Shown here piece by piece: positions 16,846 to 26,235 of a stretch of DNA of 64,000 nucleotides. Numbering within the stretch: position 1 is the first letter of the stretch; every line of letters begins with the position of its first letter. The notes under the pieces are model-generated. The model saw only the letters and a program-made list of their open reading frames with translations. It did no database searches and had not been told where the DNA came from. The stretch is from Protofrankia sp963555925. GTDB taxonomy: Bacteria; Actinomycetota; Actinomycetes; Frankiales; Frankiaceae. The position numbers were made by a program, and so were the translations under genes. The DNA lies in contig CAUVXJ010000049.1 of the NCBI GenBank assembly GCA_963555925.1, forward strand, positions 1 through 64,000. Reading direction: 5' to 3'.

Positions 16846-19615
16846 TGAACGGGTCCTTGTCCGGGTCGAGCAGCGGCCGGGAAGTCATGGAGATCCGGCA
16901 GACGTAGCCGTCCGAGGCATCCAGCAGTTGCGCCGGTGCATCAACAGTAAGTGGTTCCGGGTGACGCTCGTGGGTACGCACACCGCCCTCGGCATCGATC
17001 GACAGCCACCGACGGCCGGCGGGGATCTCGAGCAACAGCTCGTACGGTCGCTCCGGGTCCCGGGCTCTCAGGTACAGCTGGGAACCGGAGATCGGGACCA
17101 CCTTGGGAACACGGGTCTGTGCCGTCAGCAGTGCCTGAGGCCGCTGGACGCCGACACCCGGCTGGAGGACATCGAGATAGAGGTCATCCGCTAGGTGGTT
17201 GTCGCGGACCAGGCCGTCCCGGGGAGGGCTCAACAGCTTCATCGGCTCACCGTTGAGGACCCACCCGGGTTCGCCCCTACGCAGGATCAGGGTGAGACGC
17301 TCCTCCTCGTCGATCTCGAAGCACATCTCCAGGTGCCGCTCGGCCAACTGCTTGGCGAGGTCCTGCGATATGCCTTCGTAGGAGGCCCACAGGGTCTCCC
17401 CCCGGTTACCGGCCTCTGTCCGTTCGCCCAGAACGTCGAACCGATGAACCTCGATCTGCGGCACAACGGGATAGGAAAATTCGCTTTCCGCGTACGCGGC
17501 TCTTTTTTTTCCGGTGGCGCCGCCATAGTTACCTAGGGCCTGGCCGCGGCGGAACAGCGGACGGTCCCAGTCGACTCCCTGGGTATTTTGAAGGATGCAG
17601 AAATCGGCCGCCAGATTAACATGCAACCGGGAGGAATCAACCGCGAAGAACGACATGCCCTCGCGAAGGCGGCGGATCACATTGGCGTCGTCCGGCTGTG
17701 GGCACAGGTCTGCGACCGCGTTGAGATACATTCCGCCGAGGGCGGTTCCGGTCTTGCAGAACGCCGGGTCGAATTCAAGAGCGAACGTCGAATCCAGGCC
17801 GTCCGCGCCGAACCTGCGCCGCAGCGAATCTTCGATCTTGCTTCGGATGCTGTCGGCCATCATCGTCCCACCCGACAGCACGACGCGGTCGACCGACTGT
17901 CGGTAGCGCATCTGTTCGGTCTGTTCGGTTTCCCGGTGGTATACTTCCAGACCCCCGGCAGCGATCCCCGCTGCCAGTGCGGCGATCCGGTTTACAACCG
18001 GGTTGACGATCTCGGAGAAGTCCGCTGCCGTGATGGTCACCGGGACCTGCATTCCCTTCGTCAGGTCCTTTACTGGGATCTGCACTACCGCGCGGTCGGC
18101 CTCGGCGGGGGCCCCGTCGGCGGGCACCACTTCGACGTCACAGGCTTCGGAGCCGCTCAGACCCCGATGCTTGACCTCCTCGGCGGCGTCCCACAGTACG
18201 TCGAACGCCCTCCGGCGGGGGATGGCCTCCTGCTCCTCGAGACCCTTGAAGATTGTTTCTGTCTTCGGAACGCCGAGCCGTTGCTTGAGCTTCCGGAAGA
18301 GGTTGAGGGTGAGCAGGTCACCGCCGAGATGCAGGCGCCCACCTGAGGCGAGCACCTGCGGCTGCAACTGGTAGTAACGTCCAGGACAGGGCACACCCTC
18401 TGATGGGGTGACGTCCGCGACCGCCACCTTGACCAGTGCGGAGTCCGTCGTGCCTCCACCGACGTCGATCACGAGGATGTTCTCGTGCCACCGCCGGGCT
18501 TCATCCCAGCTCTCCCAGAGCTGCGGCTCCTCCCAGGCCCGCTGGCCCTCCGGGGAGCGGGCGTGCAGCTTGAACGCCTCGACCCCGAGCAGCGGGTCGG
18601 CGCCGAACCGCTTCATCAAGAAGAACCCCGCAGCCGCGGCGGCTTCATCGATGTTCATCTCCACCTGCGGGGCGAGGCCGCGCAGGAGGTCGTGCAGCTT
18701 GTCCCGGCGGTCGGGCGGCAGTTTCGTCGGAAAAGTAACGTGGATCCGGCCGATCGACGCGGGTAGCTCGAGCTCCCTGCGTACGAGCTCGGCGAAGCGG
18801 CGGTAGATCTCGGGGAACAATTCGGAGCCCTGCATCCCGGTGCCCGGCACTTCGTGGTCGGGATCGTCGGCCAGGTAGCGCTTCACGCCACGTAGCCGGG
18901 GCCTGGCTCCCGCCACATCCTCGGCGAAGTCGACCCTCGTGCCCTCGACAGCCAGGTCGCTGCTCCGGATCTTGGTGGCAGCAAGGTGGTTGAGGGCCAG
19001 CGGAGGGCTGTCGAAGATCTCCCACCAGGCGGCGGCACGGCGAAGCGGTCTTGCCTTGGTCGCCATCTCGATGTTCAGGCAGCGGTCGATCCCCACCTCA
19101 GGGTTGAGCTTCAACAGCTTTTCTGCCCGCTTAAGTCCGTCCACCGGCGGCGCGCCGTCGTCGCCCACGACCTGACGGATGTCGAAAACCCCGCCCGCCG
19201 CACGGCTGGTGCCGAAGTCGAGGGTCGCCGAGACGCCGACGGGAGTGTCCGCCGGCGTCCCCTCTTGAAGCTGACCGGGTTGCGTCATCTCAGAATCCTT
19301 GACCTGTGATGGATGAAGGTGAAAACTGCTGCGCGCCAACGGCGCGGGCACCTGGCACCCCGGTTGGCGGCGACGGTAGAAGACCACCACGGTCACGTCA
19401 GCGGGCCGCTTTACCCAGGGCGCCAGCTGCAGGCCGACCGGCTGCGGGCCGCCGTCGGCCGGCGGCGAGAACTGCGTCGTGGAGACAACGGCCACACCCT
19501 CGTGGAGATCGATCCGCTCGACGAAGCCCGGGATCGTGTCCGCGCCGAGCCTCAGCACAGCGGTGCCGGCCGACCGGCGCAGCTCCAGCTCCAGCTGCGG
19601 TGGCTCACCCCTCAC
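16832..19615 (-). CDS. SrfB-like Hsp70/actin-fold ATPase
   Basis: About 927 residues if read from a GTG at 19615. Actin/Hsp70 nucleotide-site motifs are clear: phosphate-1 TLDFGTSRAAGG near 131, phosphate-2 VIDVGGGTTDSAL near 382, and an adenosine motif VVLSGGTMMAD near 577. Overall length and order fit the virulence factor SrfB family, found beside SrfC GTPases in enterobacteria. A good ribosome site (AAGGA, seven bases before) stands at an internal ATG at 19288, giving 818 residues, yet the 109 codons upstream have strong GC-rich third positions and look translated. The long start overlaps the GTPase stop by 11 bases. The N-terminal extension has a beta-rich pattern and no known domain. Confidence 0.78.
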   Translation of the reverse strand: MRGEPPQLELELRRSAGTAVLRLGADTIPGFVERIDLHEGVAVVSTTQFSPPADGGPQPVGLQLAPWVKRPADVTVVVFYRRRQPGCQVPAPLARSSFHLHPSQVKDSEMTQPGQLQEGTPADTPVGVSATLDFGTSRAAGGVFDIRQVVGDDGAPPVDGLKRAEKLLKLNPEVGIDRCLNIEMATKARPLRRAAAWWEIFDSPPLALNHLAATKIRSSDLAVEGTRVDFAEDVAGARPRLRGVKRYLADDPDHEVPGTGMQGSELFPEIYRRFAELVRRELELPASIGRIHVTFPTKLPPDRRDKLHDLLRGLAPQVEMNIDEAAAAAGFFLMKRFGADPLLGVEAFKLHARSPEGQRAWEEPQLWESWDEARRWHENILVIDVGGGTTDSALVKVAVADVTPSEGVPCPGRYYQLQPQVLASGGRLHLGGDLLTLNLFRKLKQRLGVPKTETIFKGLEEQEAIPRRRAFDVLWDAAEEVKHRGLSGSEACDVEVVPADGAPAEADRAVVQIPVKDLTKGMQVPVTITAADFSEIVNPVVNRIAALAAGIAAGGLEVYHRETEQTEQMRYRQSVDRVVLSGGTMMADSIRSKIEDSLRRRFGADGLDSTFALEFDPAFCKTGTALGGMYLNAVADLCPQPDDANVIRRLREGMSFFAVDSSRLHVNLAADFCILQNTQGVDWDRPLFRRGQALGNYGGATGKKRAAYAESEFSYPVVPQIEVHRFDVLGERTEAGNRGETLWASYEGISQDLAKQLAERHLEMCFEIDEEERLTLILRRGEPGWVLNGEPMKLLSPPRDGLVRDNHLADDLYLDVLQPGVGVQRPQALLTAQTRVPKVVPISGSQLYLRARDPERPYELLLEIPAGRRWLSIDAEGGVRTHERHPEPLTVDAPAQLLDASDGYVCRISMTSRPLLDPDKDPFNGRH

Positions 19616-21575
19616 TACCGGGCCCCGCAGTTTCGAGCTTCCTGAGTTCCTCGTCTGCGGTCTCCAACCACTGGGACAGCTGTGCTTGTCCGACCGGCGC
19701 CTGATGCAGCCGGCGGGTGAGCTCGGATCTAGTGGCCTCCCGGGCCTGCTTGACCGTCCGGTCGAGCACGGCGATGATGATCCGTTCGAGAAACAGGGCC
19801 AGCTCCTCCCGGGTCCGGGCAATCTGCCGGAAGGAAAGCTGTGTGGTGAGGTGCCCGGAAGGACCGGGGGCTCGATCGTCGGCCAGCTTGCGCAGCAGCC
19901 GTCCCGCGAGGTCGGCGAAGCGCTTGGCCGCTTTGTCCACTTCGTCTGCCTTGCCTCCTTCGGGCTCGGCGGCCGACTGCCACGAGCTGTCGGCACCGTC
20001 CGCCCGCGACGTTGCTTCGTGATCCAGGTAGTTCGTCGACCAGCCCGCCAAGGCATTGGCGAGCTTTTTGCCGGCGTCCGCGATCGTCCTGCTGGCGAGA
20101 TCCTTGAGGTTGATCTTATTCAGAGTGGTGCGAACGTCATGCAACGAACCGTCCCAGCTGCCGCTGAGAGCGAAGGACAGACTCAGACTGTCCCACTCGG
20201 TCAGCTTGTACACGGCCTCGGCGGCGACCTCTTCGGCGACTCGCCGCAACTCGTTCACCGGGCACTGATCATCATCGAGCTGATCACGTTTCCGGCGAAG
20301 TTCCTGGTCCTTTGCTGAGGGATTGGGTGCGCCGGCCCTGGCCTGCTGGACCAGAAGCTGGCCGCGCTTGCGCAGACTGTCCCGCGCATCATTGTCGACC
20401 TGTGGCCTGTCGTCGGCCGCCAACTCGGCGATCAGCTCGCGGAGCCGCCCGACGCCACCGCCGTTCATGGCGGCGGTGACTGCCTCCCGTAGCTCCCCCC
20501 TCGTCGGACCCTGCGGATCCCAGGGAGCCTCCTCCCATCTGGGACGACTCTTCTTGGCTTCCGCCCAGGCGTCGGGGTGTTGCGGATCGAATGCCTGCCA
20601 CGACTGCTCGTCGTGGAAGGCCCACGTTCCGCTGATCGCAGCCAGCCGGGCCTCGCCGCGCCGACGCCACTGCTCCAGGACGGTGGCGATGTCCTGCTCG
20701 AGAGTCCGCAGCCAGTTCCAGTTCGTGGGGTTTTCCGCCCGGTCAATTTTCGATGCGACGAAAATGCAGTTCGGCTTCGGGAGAACTGGTGGTGGAGCGA
20801 TGCGGCCTTCCACGCTCACCATGGCCAGCTCGACGTGCGCCACTACCTCCTGCTCCTCGCGGATCAGGCTCTTGAGGGCGTCTTCTTCAGCGGCCCTGGT
20901 CCCAGGCAGATCGATCAGGACGACGGTCCGTTCCCCGGCCCAGGACAAGTCCCAGACGTCGGCGGGCACCGGGACCTCGTAGATCACCCGCTGGACCAGG
21001 GGCGCCCCCGGCTCGCCGTCCTTCAGCCCTCCGCCGAGTCGGCCGAATGTCTCAAGTTCGTAAAGGGTGCCGTAGTCGAACTTCTGTGCCGCCCTGAGCA
21101 TATCCATGATTTTCTGACTGTCTGGATGCTTTTCATCCGCGAGGTCGCTTAGTGACCGGGGGTCATTCTCGGGCAGGGCGCGTAGTGCACGTGCCCTGCG
21201 AAGGGCAGAATGCTGGGTGAGCGTCAGCACCCACTTCTTGCGCTCCTGGTTCTGCTGGGACAAGGGGCGGCCATCCGTCTGGATCAGTTTCAGTTCGGTG
21301 GGCGCCGCAGTGACCGCACCGGGTCCGACCAGCAACGGTCCCTGACAGTCGAGTAGGAGCTCGAGCGTGGTCGACTTAAGTGCGGACGTGGCGCCGGATG
21401 CAACGATCCGAATCTCGCCGGCCTCGATGCGTTCGATCCGTCCGAGGATTTCGCACAGCTCTGGAATCACCTCACGTTGCGTCGGCACCGCCGCCATCAG
21501 GTTCTGTCGCAACTCGTCGATCACTTCCTTGAGTGACGACTCTCTCCTTTCTTCGCTCCTCGCCTTCCTGATCAT
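19605..21575 (-). CDS. SrfC-like dynamin-type GTPase
   Basis: 656 residues. A helical N-terminus leads to a G1 motif GATSALKST at 61-69, where the usual second Gly before Lys is Leu, then G3 DLPGTRA near 220 and a G4-like ASKIDRA near 272. Long helical regions follow (380-650), with coiled-coil-like ELRRKRDQLDDDQ and RELALFLERI-type stretches. This layout fits large dynamin-like GTPases and the SrfC ('putative virulence factor') family, and the next gene is SrfB-like. It is the first gene of the leftward operon. The unusual P-loop may lower GTP affinity. Confidence 0.78.
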   Translation of the reverse strand: MIRKARSEERRESSLKEVIDELRQNLMAAVPTQREVIPELCEILGRIERIEAGEIRIVASGATSALKSTTLELLLDCQGPLLVGPGAVTAAPTELKLIQTDGRPLSQQNQERKKWVLTLTQHSALRRARALRALPENDPRSLSDLADEKHPDSQKIMDMLRAAQKFDYGTLYELETFGRLGGGLKDGEPGAPLVQRVIYEVPVPADVWDLSWAGERTVVLIDLPGTRAAEEDALKSLIREEQEVVAHVELAMVSVEGRIAPPPVLPKPNCIFVASKIDRAENPTNWNWLRTLEQDIATVLEQWRRRGEARLAAISGTWAFHDEQSWQAFDPQHPDAWAEAKKSRPRWEEAPWDPQGPTRGELREAVTAAMNGGGVGRLRELIAELAADDRPQVDNDARDSLRKRGQLLVQQARAGAPNPSAKDQELRRKRDQLDDDQCPVNELRRVAEEVAAEAVYKLTEWDSLSLSFALSGSWDGSLHDVRTTLNKINLKDLASRTIADAGKKLANALAGWSTNYLDHEATSRADGADSSWQSAAEPEGGKADEVDKAAKRFADLAGRLLRKLADDRAPGPSGHLTTQLSFRQIARTREELALFLERIIIAVLDRTVKQAREATRSELTRRLHQAPVGQAQLSQWLETADEELRKLETAGPGSEG

Positions 21576-22032
21576 GAAGCCTTGTTCCTCTCGCTCACCC
21601 GAGAACGGAAAATCCTGGCTTGTTACCCGACTGGTTACTTGTGTTACCCGACCGCGGGGATCGCTACACGAGGGGACAGGTACTTTTCAGCCGGGACGAA
21701 GAACGCCAGCGAACGATCTACGACCCGACCAGGCCCAGTACCCGACCAGGCCCAGCAGGAGCCTTCTGGCTGACGGCGTTCCGAGCGGAGCACCCGCCCC
21801 GGCTCAAGTATCTGGAGATCTGGAGCTACATCACGGCCCACGCACACGGCGTGACCGTCATCCTCTCGCCCACAGCCGTTGGCCGACAGCGTCCTCGATC
21901 CGTGCCACAGTCGCGCCGTTGCGGTGACAGGCGGGTAACGGTACAACCCGAGCGAACCCGATCAACCGGTAAAGGTGGACCGCGCGATTGCTATTGGCTA
22001 CCATGAGTAATGAAAGAATAGCATAAATGTAA
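21576..22032. promoter_or_regulatory. Leader of the left operon with repeated ACCCGAC motifs
   Basis: No convincing gene in 457 bases. The motif TTACCCGAC occurs at about 21621 and 21643. CCCGACCAGGCCCAG is directly repeated at 21724 and 21740. Related ACCCGA copies occur around 21948-21965. AT content is higher than in the genes. This spacing of repeated motifs just upstream of the GTPase start suggests operator sites; no regulator gene for them is identified. Confidence 0.4.
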
Positions 22033-22329
22033 CTATGTCCATTCCCATCCGGAGGGCAGGGATTGGGACGAGAGGCCCGTATGGAGGACCCCGCTCGGGT
22101 CCTCTGCCGTCCAACTCGAACCGAAGTGCAGGTCGGTTGGGGGAGTTGCTTCGTGGGTTTCCTGGACGGATTCCGGTACCTCGGGAATCATCTCGCCGAT
22201 CGCCGCTGCGTGTCCACTGGCTGGATCGAGTGTCGGAATCTCCGGGAGTAGACCCCACTCGGTTTCGTTGATCCCGAGAGCGTGGTCGGTATCTGCCCCG
22301 AGATCGGTGTCGAAGTAGCTGTCGGACAT
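22033..22329 (-). CDS. Small acidic hypothetical protein in the divergent gap
   Basis: 98 residues, strongly acidic, low in Lys/Arg: starts MSDSYFDTDLGADTDHALGI and ends SLPSGWEWT. An AAGGTG lies at good spacing before the ATG at 22329, which supports translation. No domain or membrane span. It sits between the two GTPase/Hsp70 operons and reads in the left operon's direction, so it may be a client, a modulator or a substrate of the system. Confidence 0.6.
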   Translation of the reverse strand: MSDSYFDTDLGADTDHALGINETEWGLLPEIPTLDPASGHAAAIGEMIPEVPESVQETHEATPPTDLHFGSSWTAEDPSGVLHTGLSSQSLPSGWEWT

Positions 22330-22918
22330 GGTTCACCTTTTTCTAGATCACTTGTTGTTTTGGACATCGTTTACTGATCTCGAATGCTTAGAGCGACCGG
22401 CAATCGGGACGCGGCGTCGCGGGGCTGGGGCACGCACCTCGCCTCGTTGTCGTCGGTCGACACCCACAACCAGGGTGCCTCCCTCCGCCGCCTCGCGATG
22501 CACGCACCCCTGCCCCGCTCCTTGATCCGCCCCCTCTTGCCGGGCGCTCTTACTGAAAACATTTTTTGAGTATTGAAATGTGCGAAGGGTGAGTTTCGGT
22601 GCCGTTCCGTGGTGTCGGGGCCGTCTGACACCTACCACAAGCTGTGCTGTTCCCCGCGGCGCCCGCGGGGAACAGTAATGGGCCGTTTTTGCCGGAGAGC
22701 ATCGAGCCAGGTCGATTCACGAGCATCCGCCCGTCGGCTCCAGTTGTAGATGCATCGTATATGCCTGTTCGACCGGATTCCTGGCCGCGCTCTGCGGGAA
22801 CCTCCCCAGTGGCAGGAGGACGGGTCCGCCCAGATACTCGTCGGCAAGGGGGGTGGACTCATGATCGGTATCTGAACCATTTCTGCGACGAGGATGCGCA
22901 CTGGGAAGGACGATCCAA
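22330..22918. other. Intergenic region upstream of the right island operon
   Basis: 589 bases without a convincing gene. It holds a dispersed-repeat tail (22485-22552, listed separately) and a 13-bp perfect inverted repeat at 22647-22675 (CTGTTCCCCGCGG, three-base loop). The promoter of the rightward operon must lie here or nearby; no clear -35/-10 pair was seen. Confidence 0.5.
22485..22552 (-). repeat. Dispersed repeat tail, copy D (no palindrome)
   Basis: Read on the minus strand it starts GAGCGCCCGGCAAG and continues through GGATCAAGGAGCGGGGC to GCGTGCATCGCGAGGCGG, closely matching the tails at 35229 and 52618. In one frame it reads RIKERGRGACIARRR. The 20-bp palindrome that precedes the other copies is absent here. 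Confidence 0.75.
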
Positions 22919-24454
22919 ATGGACGAGATCGTTAGTGCACTGGACGACGGTTTTGGTCCTTCCGCGGAGGTTCATCCCGCCGATCTCGCGGCCGCGGTCG
23001 GGGCGTTTCTTTCCGATCTTGAAGCAGAGCATGCGCTTGCCCAGCTGCGGCTGGAGTTTGCCGCGCGCCGCAGGCGCTGTGCGGATCGCCTGCGGGTAGC
23101 AGTGATCGGCGAGGTGAATTCCGGTAAGTCGACCCTCGTCAACGCGCTGGTTGGCAGTCAGGTCGCCGAGACCTCGGGCGGCGAGCATACCTACGTGAAC
23201 TGGTGGTTTCGCCGTGGATCGCCGGAACGGCTTCGGCTCAGGCGACCGGGCGGAGTGATCAAGGAAGTCGAGATCGGTTCGGCTCTCGGCGAGCTCGATC
23301 CGGACCACCCTGCCCCGGTCGAGGTCGTTCTCTGCAGTGATCTTCTCGAGAAGATGACGTTGATCGACACCCCGGGCCTGTACTCGTTGAGCCGCGAGAA
23401 GTCCGAGAAGACCGAGCGCCTCCTGAGACAGGGGATCGACCAGAGCCTCCGCGGCGCGAGTGCGGCCGATGCCATTCTCTACGTCACATCCGAGCTGCCC
23501 GGGGCGCAGGAGCAGAGCACCCTGTCGCGATTTACCTCGACCTTTGGCGAGGCGGTGCGGGTCGCACCGACGAACGCGCTGATGCTCTTAAGCCGCGCCG
23601 AGCGCCGGGCTGATCGCGGCCCTGGCAAGGACCGGCGATCGCCGCTGGAGCAGGTCGCCGTCCTCGCACAGCGTTATCGCGAGGATCTCTATTCGTGCGT
23701 ATGGGACATCGCGCCGGTAAGCGCGCACGCTGCGGTTCTGGCACGCACTGGACAGATCAACGACGAAGTGGCGGCGGAGGTCCGTGCACTCGCGGAGCAG
23801 ACCCGAAACGGAGCGGGTGAGCAAGCGTCGGTTCGGATCCGTCGATGGATGCTCGCTCGCGACAAGTATCTACACGAGGAGCTTGCGAAGCATGGCTTGC
23901 GGCGACTGGGAGCGCTGTGTGACGAAGGACTCGGTTGCTACGAGGCCGATGTCATGCTCAAGGCCGCCGATCGGAATGAGGCGACGCAGCATGAGCTGCG
24001 TCGGGCACTCGAAGTTGCCAGCGGCCTCAAGCATGTCGAGGACCTCATCACGCACACGTTCGCCGAGCGCGGGGGGCTCATCCAGGCAGACATGACTCTG
24101 TCCGAGATCGAGAAATTGAGTTTCCGTCTGCGTGACGCCCTCCCACCCGGGGCGGCGGCCCATCTGCGTGCCCGCTGCGAAGCGATCCGTCTCGCCAGTC
24201 CGCAACTGCAGGACTTGGCCGATGCGCGTGTCGTGGTCAATCCAGCCGTTCCCTTCAGCCCGGAGGAGCGATCCGAGCTCGCCGAACTGTTCGGAGCTGG
24301 CGGCGGCCGTTTCGCTGCCGCTGACGCCGCCCTCCGGGCGACCTACTGGTGGACCCGCGTCAACGCGGTCAAGACCAGCCCCGAACAGCAGGCCATCGCT
24401 CTGCGCGCTCACCAGCACTACGCCCGGATGGCGACGAGACGAGAGGAGTCATGA
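22919..24454 (+). CDS. Dynamin-like GTPase A
   Basis: 511 residues. The G domain has a classical P-loop GEVNSGKST near 64, a switch Thr in GGEHTYVNWW, and G3 DTPG near 150. The G4 position reads LLSRAER, without the NKxD motif, so base recognition is atypical. The C-terminal half is helical and ends in Arg/His-rich helices. AAGGA lies eight bases before the ATG. It is followed after three bases by a second GTPase; such tandem pairs are known in bacterial dynamin-like proteins, which can act as heteromers at membranes. Confidence 0.82.
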   Translation: MDEIVSALDDGFGPSAEVHPADLAAAVGAFLSDLEAEHALAQLRLEFAARRRRCADRLRVAVIGEVNSGKSTLVNALVGSQVAETSGGEHTYVNWWFRRGSPERLRLRRPGGVIKEVEIGSALGELDPDHPAPVEVVLCSDLLEKMTLIDTPGLYSLSREKSEKTERLLRQGIDQSLRGASAADAILYVTSELPGAQEQSTLSRFTSTFGEAVRVAPTNALMLLSRAERRADRGPGKDRRSPLEQVAVLAQRYREDLYSCVWDIAPVSAHAAVLARTGQINDEVAAEVRALAEQTRNGAGEQASVRIRRWMLARDKYLHEELAKHGLRRLGALCDEGLGCYEADVMLKAADRNEATQHELRRALEVASGLKHVEDLITHTFAERGGLIQADMTLSEIEKLSFRLRDALPPGAAAHLRARCEAIRLASPQLQDLADARVVVNPAVPFSPEERSELAELFGAGGGRFAAADAALRATYWWTRVNAVKTSPEQQAIALRAHQHYARMATRREES

Positions 24455-24457
24455 GTA

Positions 24458-26209
24458 GTGAGCAATGCCACGACACCGGCCCCCGAAGCGACCAGTGAAG
24501 CCACCGACCGGATGAAGGGTCTTGCCCAGGAGATCTACGCACTGGTTCGTACACGTCACCAGGTTTCACTTGCGGTTGGTCTTCAACGGTCGGCGGCACT
24601 CATGACCGGACGCGCTCAGATCGTCGCCGTGGGAACCCGCAGCGTCGGTAAGTCGAGCCTGTTGAACGCCGTTCTGGACCGCGATGGACTCCTTCCCGTC
24701 GAGGTGGACGTCACCAGCAACGTCTACGTCCGGGTGGGATACGGAGTCGTTCCGGAAGGCGAGCAGGACCCCGGCGAAGGGGTCCGGGTGACGTTTTCCG
24801 ACGAACGCGAGCCCTTGATGGCCGAGCTCGGTGAGCTTGCTGGTTGGGCGTCCGAGGCCGGGAACCCCAACAACGAGAAGAGGGTTTCCCAGGTAGGCGT
24901 GCGGGTGCTGAGCTCGCTGACCGAGCAGGGGATCGTGCTCATCGACACTCCCGGCGCCGGTGGGTTGGTGAGCGCGCATGCCGACGCCGTGCGCTCGGCA
25001 TGCCGTCACGCCGACGGACTTCTGGTCGTGCTCGACCACGTACAACCGCTCTCGGCGACTGTATTGGACTTCCTGCGTTCCCTCGGGGATCTCCGTAGGG
25101 TCGTTTTCGCTTTCAACAAGACCGACATCCCAGGGGAAACTGCACGCAGCATTGCCGATACGCAGCGACATCTCGACCGCGCCGAGCTCTCGCACCTCGC
25201 CGCAGCGCCGATGATCCCGACCTCGGCGTTCCTTTACCGCGAGGCCAACGCATTCGGCGAAGACGGCCGGCGCAAGGAGGTCATGCTCGCCGATTCGGGT
25301 ATCCGCGAACTTCGCGGGAGCCTGTCCGAAGCGATCTTGCGGCCCGTACGCCGCGAGCAGGCCCGCGCGCTGTGCGCAGATCTCGGAGACGCGCTGCGGA
25401 TCATCGCCGCTCCCGATACCGGTCTGCTGCGGCGGGCGCCGCGTAGAAGCGCTGTCAGCGACGAGGCAGCGGCTGAGCTGGAACGACTCCAAACCCTCGA
25501 CGTCCGCCAGGACTTTCAGGATCGGTTGGGAACCCTTTGCTCGGACGCGGAGGAGGCTCTTCGCGAAAAGGTCATCCGCGGGAGTCATCGACTCGAAGAT
25601 GAACTCAACACGAGCTTCACAGCCGGCCTTCGCAACAGCCTCCCGGGTCGTATGGCCGACGAGATGAACGCCGCCTGGCTGGATGTCACCGACCGCATGC
25701 AGGGGGAGATCGCGACGCGGGTCGCCGAAATCGGGCTCGGAATCGAGCTGGCGTTGCCCGAGTCTGGCCTACCTGGCTACACACCCGCGAAGGATCTTCC
25801 GCCGCGGTCCAAGCGAAAGGAAGGACGCCTGGGACGCCTCGTGTCCCGAGTAGTGCGATGTATTGTCATGCCGTGGCTCATCGCTCCGACGATCGCCGAA
25901 TACCATTCCGAACAGATGGCTAAAACGGTCGGGCTCGACCGGCAAGGGGCGCTCACGTATGTGGTCCGTGAACGCAACATCGCCTTGGGGGCCTTGCCTG
26001 GGCGTCTCAGAAACCGCTACCGCGGCCAGGTGCTTCTGGCTCTCACCGAGCTCACCAACGCCCGTGACACGCGCCTCGAGGTCCTTCGGGCTGTACATGG
26101 CGCAGTGGAGGATCCGCCGACCCGAGAGCATATCGCAGCCGCCCAGCAGCGAGTCTCGGAACTTCAGGTGCTCGACGGGCGCCTTCGCAAGATCGCTACG
26201 ACTCTTTAG
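24458..26209 (+). CDS. Dynamin-like GTPase B
   Basis: 583 residues from a GTG, with a GAGGAG upstream. The G domain is complete: GTRSVGKSS near 59, the switch Thr in VDVTSNVYVRV, G3 DTPGAGG near 163, and G4 NKTD near 219. The rest is long helices with a hydrophobic, basic-flanked stretch near 465-490 (VSRVVRCIVMPWLIAPTI) that could dip into a membrane like a paddle. Expected to assemble with GTPase A. Confidence 0.84.
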   Translation: MSNATTPAPEATSEATDRMKGLAQEIYALVRTRHQVSLAVGLQRSAALMTGRAQIVAVGTRSVGKSSLLNAVLDRDGLLPVEVDVTSNVYVRVGYGVVPEGEQDPGEGVRVTFSDEREPLMAELGELAGWASEAGNPNNEKRVSQVGVRVLSSLTEQGIVLIDTPGAGGLVSAHADAVRSACRHADGLLVVLDHVQPLSATVLDFLRSLGDLRRVVFAFNKTDIPGETARSIADTQRHLDRAELSHLAAAPMIPTSAFLYREANAFGEDGRRKEVMLADSGIRELRGSLSEAILRPVRREQARALCADLGDALRIIAAPDTGLLRRAPRRSAVSDEAAAELERLQTLDVRQDFQDRLGTLCSDAEEALREKVIRGSHRLEDELNTSFTAGLRNSLPGRMADEMNAAWLDVTDRMQGEIATRVAEIGLGIELALPESGLPGYTPAKDLPPRSKRKEGRLGRLVSRVVRCIVMPWLIAPTIAEYHSEQMAKTVGLDRQGALTYVVRERNIALGALPGRLRNRYRGQVLLALTELTNARDTRLEVLRAVHGAVEDPPTREHIAAAQQRVSELQVLDGRLRKIATTL

Positions 26210-26235
26210 GGAGACTTTAGGGAAAGGGACGGACG

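Noticed and set aside
21620..22006. 128-codon plus-strand frame in the divergent region
   Set aside because: No ribosome site, poor third-position bias and internal direct repeats; more likely regulatory DNA.
22647..22675. CTGTTCCCCGCGG inverted repeat that resembles a type I-E CRISPR repeat
   Set aside because: Only one copy exists, without spacers or cas genes nearby. It is treated as a simple inverted repeat.
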